64,000 nt of DNA from DAOMFB01 sp963801475. GTDB lineage: Bacteria > Acidobacteriota > Thermoanaerobaculia > UBA5066. Location: positions 2,294,001 to 2,358,000 of the forward strand of contig CAWDEX010000001.1 of the NCBI GenBank assembly GCA_963801475.1, read 5' to 3'. Shown here piece after piece: positions 51,041 through 59,599 of this stretch. Below the pieces are notes generated by a model. It was not told the DNA's origin, ran no database searches, and saw nothing but the letters and a program-made list of their open reading frames with translations. A program made the position numbers and the translations under genes. Numbering within the stretch: position 1 is the stretch's first letter; each line of letters starts with the position of its first letter.

Positions 51041-52489
51041 TCACCGGAACCGCTCGGTCATCGAGGGGACCGGAAGGAAGGACACGGCGAGCGGGACGGT
51101 CTCCCCCGCGGGAACGGTGACCAGGCGCTCGAGTCGCAGTTCCTCGAGCTGAGGACACGTGAGAACGACCCGGTACGTGCCCGGCGGAATGGTCTGGGTG
51201 AGAAAGGGCGTCACGGCGCCGTCGGGAAGCGGCAGAGGCCTGTCGCCGTCGAGGTTCGTGATCGAGACGATGCGCGCCCAGGGCGTGGCCAGAAGCTGCA
51301 GGCGTCCCGGGGCGACCACCGGCCGGGCGCCCGACCGTGCGGCCGGAGACGGGTCGGCTGGCCTCGTGGAGACGGTCGGATCCGACGCCGGAGGTCGGAC
51401 CGCTGACCGGACGATCCAGACACCGAGGGAGACGGCCACCAGAGCACCCGCAGCGACGGCGGCGAGCGGCCCGCGCCGCCGGAGACCGAGCCGGAGGGTG
51501 GGAGGGTCCTCGGGACGGCCCGAGGGAATCGGCGAGACGAGCGAGGTCGCGGCCGTGGTCCCGGACGGGAGGAGCGGCAAGGGACGCGGCGCCGAGGGCG
51601 TTCTCATGTCGGCGCCCGACTCGCGCAGCGCCGTGACCAGGCGGTCCACGATCTCCCGCCAGCTTCGGGGCCGATTCTCGCGCTTCTTCTCCAGCATCTG
51701 GGCGACGAGCCGGACGATCTCCATCGGGAGCGGAGGAGCGCCGCTCGGCGCTGCGACGGGCGCCGGAATCACGTTGAGATGGCCGGCGATGTACTCGACC
51801 GGCACCCGGCCTTCGAACGGGCGCGCTCCCGACAGGACCTGGTAGAAGATGACGCCGAGGCTGTAGACGTCGCTCCGCCAGTCCAGCTCGATCCGCGCCC
51901 CCAGAGCGCCGAGCTGCTCCGGCGACCCGTAGGCGACCTTCCCGAGGAAGAAGCCGGTCGCCGTCAGCCCCGGCGGGTCGGCACCCCGCTCGAAGATCTT
52001 CGCGACCCCGAAGTCGAGCAGCTTGACGATCCGCTCCTCACCTCGCTGGATCACGAGGATGTTGTCGGGCGACAGGTCCCGGTGGACGATGCCCCGCGAG
52101 GAGAGGTACTCGAGTCCGTGCGCCGCCTGGACCAGGAGCGGAACCGTCTCGGTCCACGCCTGGCCGGCGAACTTCGTCAGCGGGACGCCGTCGAGCAGCT
52201 CCATGGCGAGATACGGCGTCCCGTCCTCCTCGCCGATCTCGTAGAACGAAACGACGTTGACGTGAAGCAGGCTTCGGAGGATCTCCGCCTCCCGGTCGAA
52301 CCGGACGCGGGCCTCGAGGTCGTGGACGGGGTCCTCCGCTTCGGGCACCCCGGACTCGCGGATGACCTTCAGCGCAACCAGCCGACCGTCCCGTTCGTCC
52401 ACGGCCCGGTAGACGATCCCCATCCCGCCGCGGCCGATGCGTTTCAGGATCCTGTAGTGGGCGATCCTCTCGACGGAACCCGTAGTCAC
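51041..52489 (-). CDS. Membrane-anchored Ser/Thr protein kinase
   Basis: A 482-residue PASTA-less bacterial kinase. Gly loop GRGGMG (19-24), catalytic Lys41, HRDLSPDN (136-143, Asp138) and DFG (159-161) are all intact; Ser replaces the usual Lys of HRDLKPEN, as in several bacterial groups. After the kinase domain comes a Pro-rich linker, one transmembrane helix (about 330-352) and an extracytoplasmic PEGA-like tail (GRLQLLATPWARI, then VPAGETVPLAVSFLP). GTG at 52489 is preferred: a GGAAGGTG site precedes it and the kinase begins within 11 residues; the frame to 52570 adds no domain. Divergent from a small secreted protein. Confidence 0.92.
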   Translation of the reverse strand: MTTGSVERIAHYRILKRIGRGGMGIVYRAVDERDGRLVALKVIRESGVPEAEDPVHDLEARVRFDREAEILRSLLHVNVVSFYEIGEEDGTPYLAMELLDGVPLTKFAGQAWTETVPLLVQAAHGLEYLSSRGIVHRDLSPDNILVIQRGEERIVKLLDFGVAKIFERGADPPGLTATGFFLGKVAYGSPEQLGALGARIELDWRSDVYSLGVIFYQVLSGARPFEGRVPVEYIAGHLNVIPAPVAAPSGAPPLPMEIVRLVAQMLEKKRENRPRSWREIVDRLVTALRESGADMRTPSAPRPLPLLPSGTTAATSLVSPIPSGRPEDPPTLRLGLRRRGPLAAVAAGALVAVSLGVWIVRSAVRPPASDPTVSTRPADPSPAARSGARPVVAPGRLQLLATPWARIVSITNLDGDRPLPLPDGAVTPFLTQTIPPGTYRVVLTCPQLEELRLERLVTVPAGETVPLAVSFLPVPSMTERFR

Positions 52490-52612
52490 TTCGTCACCTT
52501 CCCGCGCGGGCCCTCGACCGGCGCGAAGAAGCGCCTGCCGGGCCGCCCGTGGCTCGCGAGGTGACGGCACCGACCTGCCCGAGACTTCTCAACCCTCCGA
52601 GCCTCCCGCCTC

Positions 52613-52618
52613 TAGAAT
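52613..52618 (+). promoter_or_regulatory. -10 box TAGAAT before the small exported protein gene
   Basis: TCTAGAAT ends 8 bases before the GTG at 52627 with no Shine-Dalgarno between; identical in sequence to the box before the histidine kinase. Confidence 0.4.
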
Positions 52619-52626
52619 GATCGCTT

Positions 52627-53112
52627 GTGACCTCGTTGAAGCGCCTCTTCCCCCGGGTGTTCCAACGCGCCGGCGCGGGGATCGTTCTGATGGTTCTCCT
52701 CTCCGGCCGGGCGCTTCTCGCGCAGACGATCATGTTACCGCGCGACGCCTCTTCGTCGGCCGAGCCGCGCCCGAGTCCCACCCCCCGGGCTGGTCCGGCG
52801 GCCGGGGCACGGCGCGCGTCCCAACCCGCCAGGGTCTCCCTGGTCCCGCTCATCGAGGCGATTGCCCAGGCCCGCTTCGGAGAGGCCGAGGCGGAGCTGG
52901 CGAAGGTCCGTGCGGCGAGCCCGCAGGCGGCCGAGCCCGAGCTGCTCGCCGCCGTCCTCTACGGGTCGCGCTTCGTCCTCGAGGGGAGCGTCGACCCGCG
53001 GCTCGTGTCCAAGGCGAAGACGAGTCTCGAGACCTTCCGGAAGCGCGGTGGCTCGCGCCGCGCCGAGGAGGAGTGGCTCTCTCCCGCGCTCCGCGCCCTC
53101 CTCGGCGGCTGA
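52627..53112 (+). CDS. Small exported protein, possibly helical-repeat
   Basis: A 161-residue protein. A hydrophobic segment (residues 16-32, AGIVLMVLLSGRALLAQ) looks like a signal peptide; a Pro/Ala-rich linker follows, then a helical region (SLVPLIEAIAQARFGEAEAELAKVRAASPQAAEPELLAAVLY) reminiscent of a single TPR-like helical pair. I do not recognise the family. It is divergent from the kinase gene and may be its partner or substrate, by context only. The GTG start follows the TAGAAT box. Confidence 0.7.
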   Translation: MTSLKRLFPRVFQRAGAGIVLMVLLSGRALLAQTIMLPRDASSSAEPRPSPTPRAGPAAGARRASQPARVSLVPLIEAIAQARFGEAEAELAKVRAASPQAAEPELLAAVLYGSRFVLEGSVDPRLVSKAKTSLETFRKRGGSRRAEEEWLSPALRALLGG

Positions 53113-53119
53113 CGCGTTC

Positions 53120-54271
53120 TCAGCGCTTCCGGACGACCCGGGTTCCCGCGGCGAGGTCGTGCCAGGCGCGGCGGTCCTTCCGGAAGGCCGCGATCCACCA
53201 GCCGAGCCCGACGGGGATGCTGCCGAGCCCCATGACGATCCACCGGACGATGGCGGCGCCCCACCCGATCCCGTCGCCGGGCCGGCCTTCCCCGCGGACG
53301 ATCGCCAGCCCGAGAAGCGCCTTCCCGGGGGTTCGCCCGCGGAGGGCCCAGAGGCCGACGGTGTAGAAGAAGTTCGCAACGAAGATCAGAACGAGGCAAA
53401 GAACCAGAATCCCCCTGAAAACGTCGTCGGTCTCCAGAGGCCCCGACCGGAACGCAGGCCGGAAGTAGTAGACGAGCAGAACGGGGGACAGAAGGACGAG
53501 GTTCATCGCCGTGGCGATGACGGAGTCCACAAGGACGGCGGCGAGCCGGGCGAAGAGGCTTCCCGCGCGCTCACCCTCGGCTCCGGGCGCTGCGCCCCGC
53601 TGCTCGTCGACACGCACGACGGGCGGAGGCACGGGCGGGGCAGCGGTCCCGCCGATCTGGAGCGGCACCTCCGCCGCGCTCGCGGGGCCGGAGAGCGATT
53701 CGACCGGCGGCGGCTCCGGGAGCCGGGGAGCCCCGGCCGGGAAGAGGTCTTCGTGGATCGCGTGGCCCCCGGCCGCCTCGCGAGCCTGCCGGTCGATGTC
53801 GGTGAAGAGATTCGACGCCGTGAAGGGTGGAAGAGTCGGCGCGGCCGGGTCCGCGCGGGGTGGAACCTCCGGGGCCGGCGCCTCCGTCTCGGTGCGAGGG
53901 TCCGCCGGCGCGGGTTCTGCCGCCGGCGGCTGCGTCGAGGAGTCGAGAAGGGCCGTCTTCTCCGCGGGGACGGCCGGGGCCACGATCTTCAGCTCCACCA
54001 CGGCCGCGCCCAGCTGAACCCGTCCGCCGTCCGGGAAGCTCATCTCCCCCACGATCCGGCGGCCCGCGACCCACGTACCGTTTGACGAGTTCAGGTCCCG
54101 GATCGTCACTTCGCCCCGGTGGAGCGTCAGCAGCGCATGCGAACGCGACACCGACTCGTGGTCGAGCCGGATCGTCGAGGTCCGGCTGCGGCCGAACGTC
54201 GCTTCGCCGTCCGAAAGCTCGACGGGGCGGCCCTCCACCGTCAGCAGGTAGCGCCAGGTTTCCTCGCTCAC
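53120..54271 (-). CDS. FHA domain protein with C-terminal RDD membrane domain
   Basis: A 383-residue protein. The N-terminal FHA domain (about 20-95) has GRSRTSTIRLDHESVSRSHALL and LNSSNGTWVAG, the phosphothreonine-binding motifs (Arg28, Ser43, Asn64-Gly65). A long acidic/Pro-rich linker follows, then an RDD domain with three to four transmembrane helices (FARLAAVLVDSVIATAMNLVLL through GKALLGLAIV). FHA domains read Ser/Thr-kinase phosphorylation, and the kinase at 51041-52489 lies 630 bases away. GTG start overlaps the uvrA stop by 4 bases. Whether the RDD domain transports something is unknown. Confidence 0.92.
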   Translation of the reverse strand: MSEETWRYLLTVEGRPVELSDGEATFGRSRTSTIRLDHESVSRSHALLTLHRGEVTIRDLNSSNGTWVAGRRIVGEMSFPDGGRVQLGAAVVELKIVAPAVPAEKTALLDSSTQPPAAEPAPADPRTETEAPAPEVPPRADPAAPTLPPFTASNLFTDIDRQAREAAGGHAIHEDLFPAGAPRLPEPPPVESLSGPASAAEVPLQIGGTAAPPVPPPVVRVDEQRGAAPGAEGERAGSLFARLAAVLVDSVIATAMNLVLLSPVLLVYYFRPAFRSGPLETDDVFRGILVLCLVLIFVANFFYTVGLWALRGRTPGKALLGLAIVRGEGRPGDGIGWGAAIVRWIVMGLGSIPVGLGWWIAAFRKDRRAWHDLAAGTRVVRKR

Positions 54272-57114
54272 TCAGCTCCGGATTCTACCGTCGCGCGGAG
54301 CGCCGCCGCCGTCGCGCTCGTTCCCTCCGTCGCCAGGCGTGCGGGCGGACCCTCGAAGACCACCTCGCCGCCGCCCGGCCCGCCTCCGGGCCCGATCTCG
54401 ATCAGGTGGTCGGCCGCGAGGAGAAAGGCGGGGTTGTGCTCGACCGCCACGAGAGAGTGCCCCGCGCCGAGGAGCCCCCGGAAGACCCGGAGGAGGACGC
54501 CGACGTCCGAGGCGTGAAGTCCCGTCGTCGGCTCGTCGAAGATGAAGAGGACCCGCCCCGGCGCGCCGCCCCGCCGGAGAAACGCCGCAACCTTGAGGCG
54601 CTGCGCCTCTCCCCCGGAGAGCGTCGCGGTCGACTGGCCGAGCGCGAGGTAGCCGAGGCCGGCTGCGGCGAGCGGGGCCAGCTTCTCCGCGAGTGCCGGG
54701 ACGTCGGCGAAGAGCTCGCGGGTTTCGTCCACCGTCGTGGCGAGGAGCTCGTCGACGTTTCGTCCGCGCAGGCGCACCTCGAGAACCTCGGGCTTGAACC
54801 GCCGTCCGTCGCACGCGTCGCAGACGACCGTGACGTCGGCGAGGAACTGCATGTCCACCGTGACGCTGCCCGACCCCTCGCACCGCTCACACCGGCCGCC
54901 GACCGCGTTGAAGCTGAAACTCCCCGGTCCGAGCCCGCGGCCCTTCGCGGCCGGCGTCCGCGATAGGAGCGCCCGCAGGTCGTCCCACGCCTTCGTATAC
55001 GTCGCCGGATTCGAACGCGCCGATCGACCGAGCGGCGACTGGTCCACGAGGACGACGTCCGTGAGGGCTTCGAGCCCCTCGATGGAGTCGTGCGCCCCCA
55101 CCTCGTCCACGCCCGAAGGAAGCCCTTTCCCGAGCCGCCGCCGCGCTGCCGCGGCCAGGACATCGACCACGAGCGACGACTTGCCTGACCCGGAGACGCC
55201 GCAGACGCCGACGAGCCGGTCCAGGGGGATCGAGACGTTGACGTTCCGGAGGTTGTTCGCCCGGGCGCCGGTGATCCGGAGAGCCGCTGATCCGCCCGCG
55301 CCGAAGGCGCGCGTCCCCTCCGCCACCCGGAGGCGCGGGCCATCGCGCGCCGCCTTCGGGGCCTGACGGACCTCCCCCTCGAACGAGAACTTCCGGCGAA
55401 GCTCCCGCCCCGTCGCCGTATCCGCATTCCGAAGCTCGTCGGGCGTTCCCTCGAAGACGAGCTGGCCCCCGTGGACCCCCGCACCGGGGCCGAGATCGAT
55501 CACGTGGTCGGCGGCGCGGATGACCGACAGGTCGTGCTCCACCGCGACGACCGCATTGCCGCGTCCGGCCAGACGGCGGATCGCCCCGAGGAGACGCGCC
55601 GTGTCTCGCGGGTGAAGGCCGACGGTCGGCTCATCGAGGACGTAGAGGGTTCCCGTCAGGGCGTTCCCGATGGCCGCGCCGAGCTGAAGCCGCTGCGCCT
55701 CGCCCCCCGAAAGCGTCCGCATGGGGCGCGAGAGCGTCAGGTAGCCGAGTCCGAGCTCTTCGAGCGTCGCCACCCGTTGCCGGAGGTCCGCGAGCAGAGG
55801 GGCCGCCCGTTCGCGCTCCGCCCCCGTCCAGGCCGCTTCATCGAAAGACGCCTGAAGCTCCGCGACCGTCCGGTCGGCGAGCTCCGCGATGTTCCGTCCC
55901 CGGACGGTCACGGCGAGCGCCTCCGGGACGAGCCGGGCACCGCCGCACGACGGACAGGTCGTGAAGCCCCGGTAGCGCGACAGGAAGACGCGGACATGGA
56001 CCTTGTACCGCTTCTTCTCCAGCCACTCGAAGAGCCCTTTCACGCCGTACCAGTCGCCGTCGCCGTCCCAGACGAGCCGCCGGTGCCGCGCCGGGAGCCG
56101 GCTCCACGGCACATCGCGCCGGATCTTCAGACGGCGGCAGGCCCGGGCCAGGTCGGCATAGGCGCTCTCGTACGCCGGCGAGTTGAACGGCGCGAACGGT
56201 CTTTCCGCGATCGTCCGGCCCGGATCCGGCAGCACCTTCGCCGGGTCGATGCCCGCGAGTCGCCCGAATCCCTGGCAGGCCGGGCAGGCGCCGCGCGGCG
56301 AGTTGAAGGAGAAGAGCGCTGGTGACGGCTCGGAGAAACCGCGTCCGCAGCCGCCGCAGCGGAGGCCCCGGAAGAAGCGAACTGCGGACGCAAGGGACTC
56401 GCCGGCCCGAAGGGCCAGGACCTCTCCCCCGCCGATCTCGAAGGCGGCGGCGAGCGTCGACGCGAGTTCGGCGTCGCTCCGCCCCAGGACGTGCCGACCG
56501 GCGAGAAGCGCCAGCCGCCCGTCGGGGCCGCGCGGCGTCCGCTCGTTCGTGGAGATCTCGACGACCTCTCCCGCCGGGGAGACCGCGCGGAAGTACCCGA
56601 GACGGCGCCACGAAGCCGTCTCCTCGTCGAACCGTTCCGGGGTCTTCGGCGCGACGAGGAGAACCCTCGCCCCGTCGCCGAAGGTTGCGAAGAGGGCGGA
56701 CCGAACGCTCTCCGCCGTCTCCCGCCGGACGGGCGTCCCGCAGGAGGGGCAGGCCATCTCGCCCAGAGCGGCGTAAAGGAGCCGAAGGACGTCGTGGATC
56801 TCGGTGGCGGTTCCGACCGTCGATCGCGCCGAGCGGGCCGGCGCTCTCTGCTCGATGGCGACGGCGGGAAGGATCCGGTCGATCCGGTCGACGTCGGGGC
56901 GTTCGAGCCGCTCGAGGTACTGGCGGGCGTAGGTCGACATCGACTCGACGAAGCGGCGTTGCCCCTCCGCGTAAAGCGTGTCGAACGCGAGCGAAGACTT
57001 TCCCGAGCCCGACGGGCCGGTGACGACCGTCAGCTTCCCGACCGGAATCGAGCAGGAGACGTTCCGAAGATTGTGCGTCCGGGCCCGGACGATCTGGAGG
57101 AAAGGGCGCGGCAC
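54268..57114 (-). CDS. uvrA: UvrA-like excision-repair ABC ATPase
   Basis: A 948-residue protein with two ABC ATPase units. Walker A (GPSGSGKSSLAFDTLYAEGQ), two signature motifs (LSGGEAQRLQLG and LSGGEAQRLKVA), two Walker B motifs (VLDEPTVGLHPRD, IFDEPTTGLH) and several zinc CxxC pairs (CPSC, CPAC, CERC, CDAC) are present, as in UvrA. The UvrB-binding module lacks the usual RGRKG motif (it reads APKTPERFDEET), so it may be a divergent or UvrB-independent UvrA paralogue. GTG start at 57114 follows a TAAAAC box by 6 bases. It is co-transcribed with the FHA-RDD gene through a 4-base overlap. Confidence 0.92.
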   Translation of the reverse strand: MPRPFLQIVRARTHNLRNVSCSIPVGKLTVVTGPSGSGKSSLAFDTLYAEGQRRFVESMSTYARQYLERLERPDVDRIDRILPAVAIEQRAPARSARSTVGTATEIHDVLRLLYAALGEMACPSCGTPVRRETAESVRSALFATFGDGARVLLVAPKTPERFDEETASWRRLGYFRAVSPAGEVVEISTNERTPRGPDGRLALLAGRHVLGRSDAELASTLAAAFEIGGGEVLALRAGESLASAVRFFRGLRCGGCGRGFSEPSPALFSFNSPRGACPACQGFGRLAGIDPAKVLPDPGRTIAERPFAPFNSPAYESAYADLARACRRLKIRRDVPWSRLPARHRRLVWDGDGDWYGVKGLFEWLEKKRYKVHVRVFLSRYRGFTTCPSCGGARLVPEALAVTVRGRNIAELADRTVAELQASFDEAAWTGAERERAAPLLADLRQRVATLEELGLGYLTLSRPMRTLSGGEAQRLQLGAAIGNALTGTLYVLDEPTVGLHPRDTARLLGAIRRLAGRGNAVVAVEHDLSVIRAADHVIDLGPGAGVHGGQLVFEGTPDELRNADTATGRELRRKFSFEGEVRQAPKAARDGPRLRVAEGTRAFGAGGSAALRITGARANNLRNVNVSIPLDRLVGVCGVSGSGKSSLVVDVLAAAARRRLGKGLPSGVDEVGAHDSIEGLEALTDVVLVDQSPLGRSARSNPATYTKAWDDLRALLSRTPAAKGRGLGPGSFSFNAVGGRCERCEGSGSVTVDMQFLADVTVVCDACDGRRFKPEVLEVRLRGRNVDELLATTVDETRELFADVPALAEKLAPLAAAGLGYLALGQSTATLSGGEAQRLKVAAFLRRGGAPGRVLFIFDEPTTGLHASDVGVLLRVFRGLLGAGHSLVAVEHNPAFLLAADHLIEIGPGGGPGGGEVVFEGPPARLATEGTSATAAALRATVESGAE

Positions 57115-57120
57115 GCCGGG

Positions 57121-57126
57121 GTTTTA
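57121..57126 (-). promoter_or_regulatory. -10-like box TAAAAC before uvrA
   Basis: On the minus strand GCTAAAAC ends 6 bases before the GTG at 57114. The last base is C instead of T, so it is weaker than the other leaderless-type boxes. It lies back to back with TAAGAT on the other strand. Confidence 0.25.
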
Positions 57127-57134
57127 GCACCCCT

Positions 57135-57140
57135 TAAGAT
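57135..57140 (+). promoter_or_regulatory. -10 box TAAGAT before the acetyltransferase
   Basis: CTTAAGAT ends 8 bases before the ATG at 57149 that starts a 27-codon frame. It is identical to the box in front of glgP. Transcription from it would start close to that ATG. Confidence 0.35.
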
Positions 57141-57148
57141 GGGCGCCC

Positions 57149-57232
57149 ATGGTGAGCAACGCCCCGGGCGGAGAGGAAATCCTCTCGCTGCCGCCTCCCC
57201 ACCGCCCGTCCTCGAGGACGCCCCGCGGATGA
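57149..57232 (+). CDS. Candidate 27-residue leader peptide before the acetyltransferase
   Basis: This short frame (MVSNAPGGEEILSLPPPHRP at its start, 27 residues plus stop) begins right after the TAAGAT box and ends in TGA overlapping the acetyltransferase ATG (ATGA). The spacing and overlap match the translational coupling used elsewhere in the window. There is no similarity to call on, so its coding nature is uncertain; it could be a coincidence of a GC-rich frame. Confidence 0.35.
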   Translation: MVSNAPGGEEILSLPPPHRPSSRTPRG

Positions 57233-57720
57233 GCGCGGCCGTCACCCTCCGCGGCGCGAGGCCCGAGGACGTCCCCGCGATCGTCGGGCTGATCCGCGAC
57301 CTCGCCGCGTACGAGCGGGCCCCCCACGAGTGCCACGCCGACGAGGCCCTCCTCCGCGACCACCTCTTCGGGGAGCGGCCGTACGCCGAGGCGATCGTCG
57401 CCGACCGCGCCGGCGTCATCGTCGGCTTCGCCCTCTTCTTCCACAACTACTCCACGTGGCTGACCTTGCCCGGCCTCTATCTGGAGGACCTTTACGTGAT
57501 GCCCGAACTCCGCGGTCTCGGGATCGGGAAGGCCCTTTTCGTCCGCCTCGCGGAGATCGCCGTCGCCCGCGGCTGCGGCCGGATGGAGTGGTCGGTCCTG
57601 ACGTGGAACGAGCCCGCCATCGGCTTCTACCGGAGCCTCGGCGCGGTCCCGATGGATGAGTGGCGCGTCTACCGCCTGACGGGAGCCGCCCTCCGCGCCC
57701 TTGGCGAGGGCCAGGCGTGA
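57229..57720 (+). CDS. GNAT acetyltransferase, SSAT-like
   Basis: A 163-residue GNAT enzyme. LYVMPELRGLGIGKALF (88-104) is the acetyl-CoA binding block (RGLGIGK), and FHNYSTWLTLPGLYLEDLYV resembles spermidine/spermine N1-acetyltransferase. Predicted polyamine or amine acetylation is family inference. ATG at 57229 chosen because residues from SAAVTLRGARPED match the family start; an earlier in-frame ATG at 57139 overlaps the -10 box and is probably not used. Downstream the GGDEF-EAL gene starts 70 bases later. Confidence 0.9.
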   Translation: MSAAVTLRGARPEDVPAIVGLIRDLAAYERAPHECHADEALLRDHLFGERPYAEAIVADRAGVIVGFALFFHNYSTWLTLPGLYLEDLYVMPELRGLGIGKALFVRLAEIAVARGCGRMEWSVLTWNEPAIGFYRSLGAVPMDEWRVYRLTGAALRALGEGQA

Positions 57721-57790
57721 CGACGGCCCCGTGGCGCCGGGGACGCGGGGGCCGCATAATGCGGGCTCGGATCACGTCTGGTGTGAAGAA

Positions 57791-59566
57791 GTGACCACGC
57801 GGCGCACGCCCTCTGGCATCTATACGGCCACGCGCGAAGGCCGCCGGCCGGCGTCCGGCGTCCTCTCGAAGAGATCCCTCCCGTCGGTCCTCTTCTCGTC
57901 GCCCGATCCGACCGCGCTCTTCGGCAGCGACGGGCGGGTCCTCTCGCTGAACGACGCGGCCCTCGCCGCCGGCGCCACCTCGCAGGCCGAAGGCGAGCAG
58001 GCGGTCGAGAAGTTCCTCCCCTTCTGGGGCGACCCGGAAGGGCTGGCGAGGCTCCTGGAAGGGTCGGCCGGACCCGACGGGGTCCGGAACCTCGAGGTCG
58101 TCATGCCGGGGCACGGCCTCATCCCCGACCGGATCTTCTGGGTCTCGACACGGCCCTCCCCCGACGCAGGCAACGGCTGCTTCGTGGCCGTCGCCCGCGA
58201 GGTGACGGACAAGAGCACGGAGTACGACCACCTCAAGAAGCTCTACAACGAGCTCGCGGAGCACATGAGCCGCGACGGCCTGACCGGATTCCTGAACCGG
58301 GAGAACTTCCGGTTCGTCCTCGACCGGGAGATCGCGACCGCCGACCGGAGCGGCAAGCCGCTCGCGCTCGTCTACGTCGGCCTCGACCGCTTCAAGTCGC
58401 TTAATGACACCCACGGCCTCGCGGCCGGCGACGAATACCTCCGCGTCCTCGGCGAGTCGCTCCGGGCGGCTCTTCCCCAGCCCGACCTTCTGGCCCGGGT
58501 CGGGGGTGACGAGGTGGCCATCCTCCTCCCGATGACCGGATCGCACGAGGCGATCCAGCGGACCGAGGTGATCCTCGAGCTGATCACCGGCATGGCCCCC
58601 GTCTGGGAAGGAAACGCGATGAGCCTCTCCGCGAGCGCCGGCGTCGCGATCTACCCGGATCACGCCGGGGGGGCCGCCGACCTCGTCCGGGCGGCCGACC
58701 TCGCCATGCACCAGGCCAAGCGGCGCGGCGGTGCCCGCGCGCTGATGCACGACCCCGACGACCGGGAGCGCCACCGGATCTCCGGCCTCCGCGAGCAGGC
58801 CAACCGGATCCGGGCGGCGCTGGCCGAGCAGCGCTTCGTGCCGGTGTTCCAGCCGGTGGCCGACATCGCGACCGGCCGGATCGTGGCCGTCGAGACCCTC
58901 GCGCGCCTCAAGGAGCCGAGCGGCCACCTGACGACGCCCGCCTCCTTCCTCGACGCGGCCGAGCGGTTCGGCTTCGTCACCCAGATGGACCGGCTCGTCA
59001 TCGCGAGCGCCTTCGAGCGCCTCGTCTCGGCGCGCCACAAGACCGTGGCGAACCTGGAGATGGCGATCAACCTCTCCGGCCTGGACTTCGAAGACGACTC
59101 CCTCGTGGCGGACATCTCGCGCCTCGCGCGGGCCAAGGGGATCCGGCCCGAGCGCGTCACCTTCGAAATCACGGAGACGGCCGTCCTCCGCGACCTGGCG
59201 CGCGTCCAGCACTTCACGCGCGCGCTCACGGCGGAGGGCTTCCGCTTCGCGCTCGACGACTTCGGCGTCGGTTTTTCCTCCTTCCGGTACCTGCGCGAGC
59301 TGCCGGTCTCGACGCTGAAGCTCGACATGAGCTACATTCAGAACCTGGCGCACCAGCCGGAAAACCGGGTCTTCGTCCGCGGCATCACCGAGATCTGCCG
59401 CGGCCTCGGCGTCAAGACCGTGGCCGAGGGGGTCGAATCGCGGGAGATCCTGGAGATCGTCGGGTCGCTCGGCGTCGACCGGGCCCAGGGGCACCACATC
59501 GGGCACCCCGTCCCGGAACTTCCCGCGCCGAACCCGGACGACACGCTCCGGCGATCGCGGGCCTGA
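57791..59566 (+). CDS. GGDEF-EAL cyclic-di-GMP turnover protein
   Basis: A 591-residue protein with no transmembrane helix. Residues 30-150 look like a PAS domain (LFSSPDPTALFGSDGRVLSLNDAAL). The GGDEF site is intact as GGDEV (238-242, with the RxxD inhibitory site not obvious), and the EAL domain keeps ETL at 368-370 (Ala to Thr), ITE, DDFGVGFSS, LKLD and VAEGVES, while the usual QG(Y/F)xxxxP end reads QGHHIGHP. Both activities may be present, with the phosphodiesterase probably active. A CATAAT box lies at 57755-57760; GTG 57791 is preferred over the longer frame from 57701, which would overlap the acetyltransferase. Confidence 0.92.
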   Translation: MTTRRTPSGIYTATREGRRPASGVLSKRSLPSVLFSSPDPTALFGSDGRVLSLNDAALAAGATSQAEGEQAVEKFLPFWGDPEGLARLLEGSAGPDGVRNLEVVMPGHGLIPDRIFWVSTRPSPDAGNGCFVAVAREVTDKSTEYDHLKKLYNELAEHMSRDGLTGFLNRENFRFVLDREIATADRSGKPLALVYVGLDRFKSLNDTHGLAAGDEYLRVLGESLRAALPQPDLLARVGGDEVAILLPMTGSHEAIQRTEVILELITGMAPVWEGNAMSLSASAGVAIYPDHAGGAADLVRAADLAMHQAKRRGGARALMHDPDDRERHRISGLREQANRIRAALAEQRFVPVFQPVADIATGRIVAVETLARLKEPSGHLTTPASFLDAAERFGFVTQMDRLVIASAFERLVSARHKTVANLEMAINLSGLDFEDDSLVADISRLARAKGIRPERVTFEITETAVLRDLARVQHFTRALTAEGFRFALDDFGVGFSSFRYLRELPVSTLKLDMSYIQNLAHQPENRVFVRGITEICRGLGVKTVAEGVESREILEIVGSLGVDRAQGHHIGHPVPELPAPNPDDTLRRSRA

Positions 59567-59599
59567 CGCGCCGGGCGGCTTTCGCCCGCTTCCACGACG

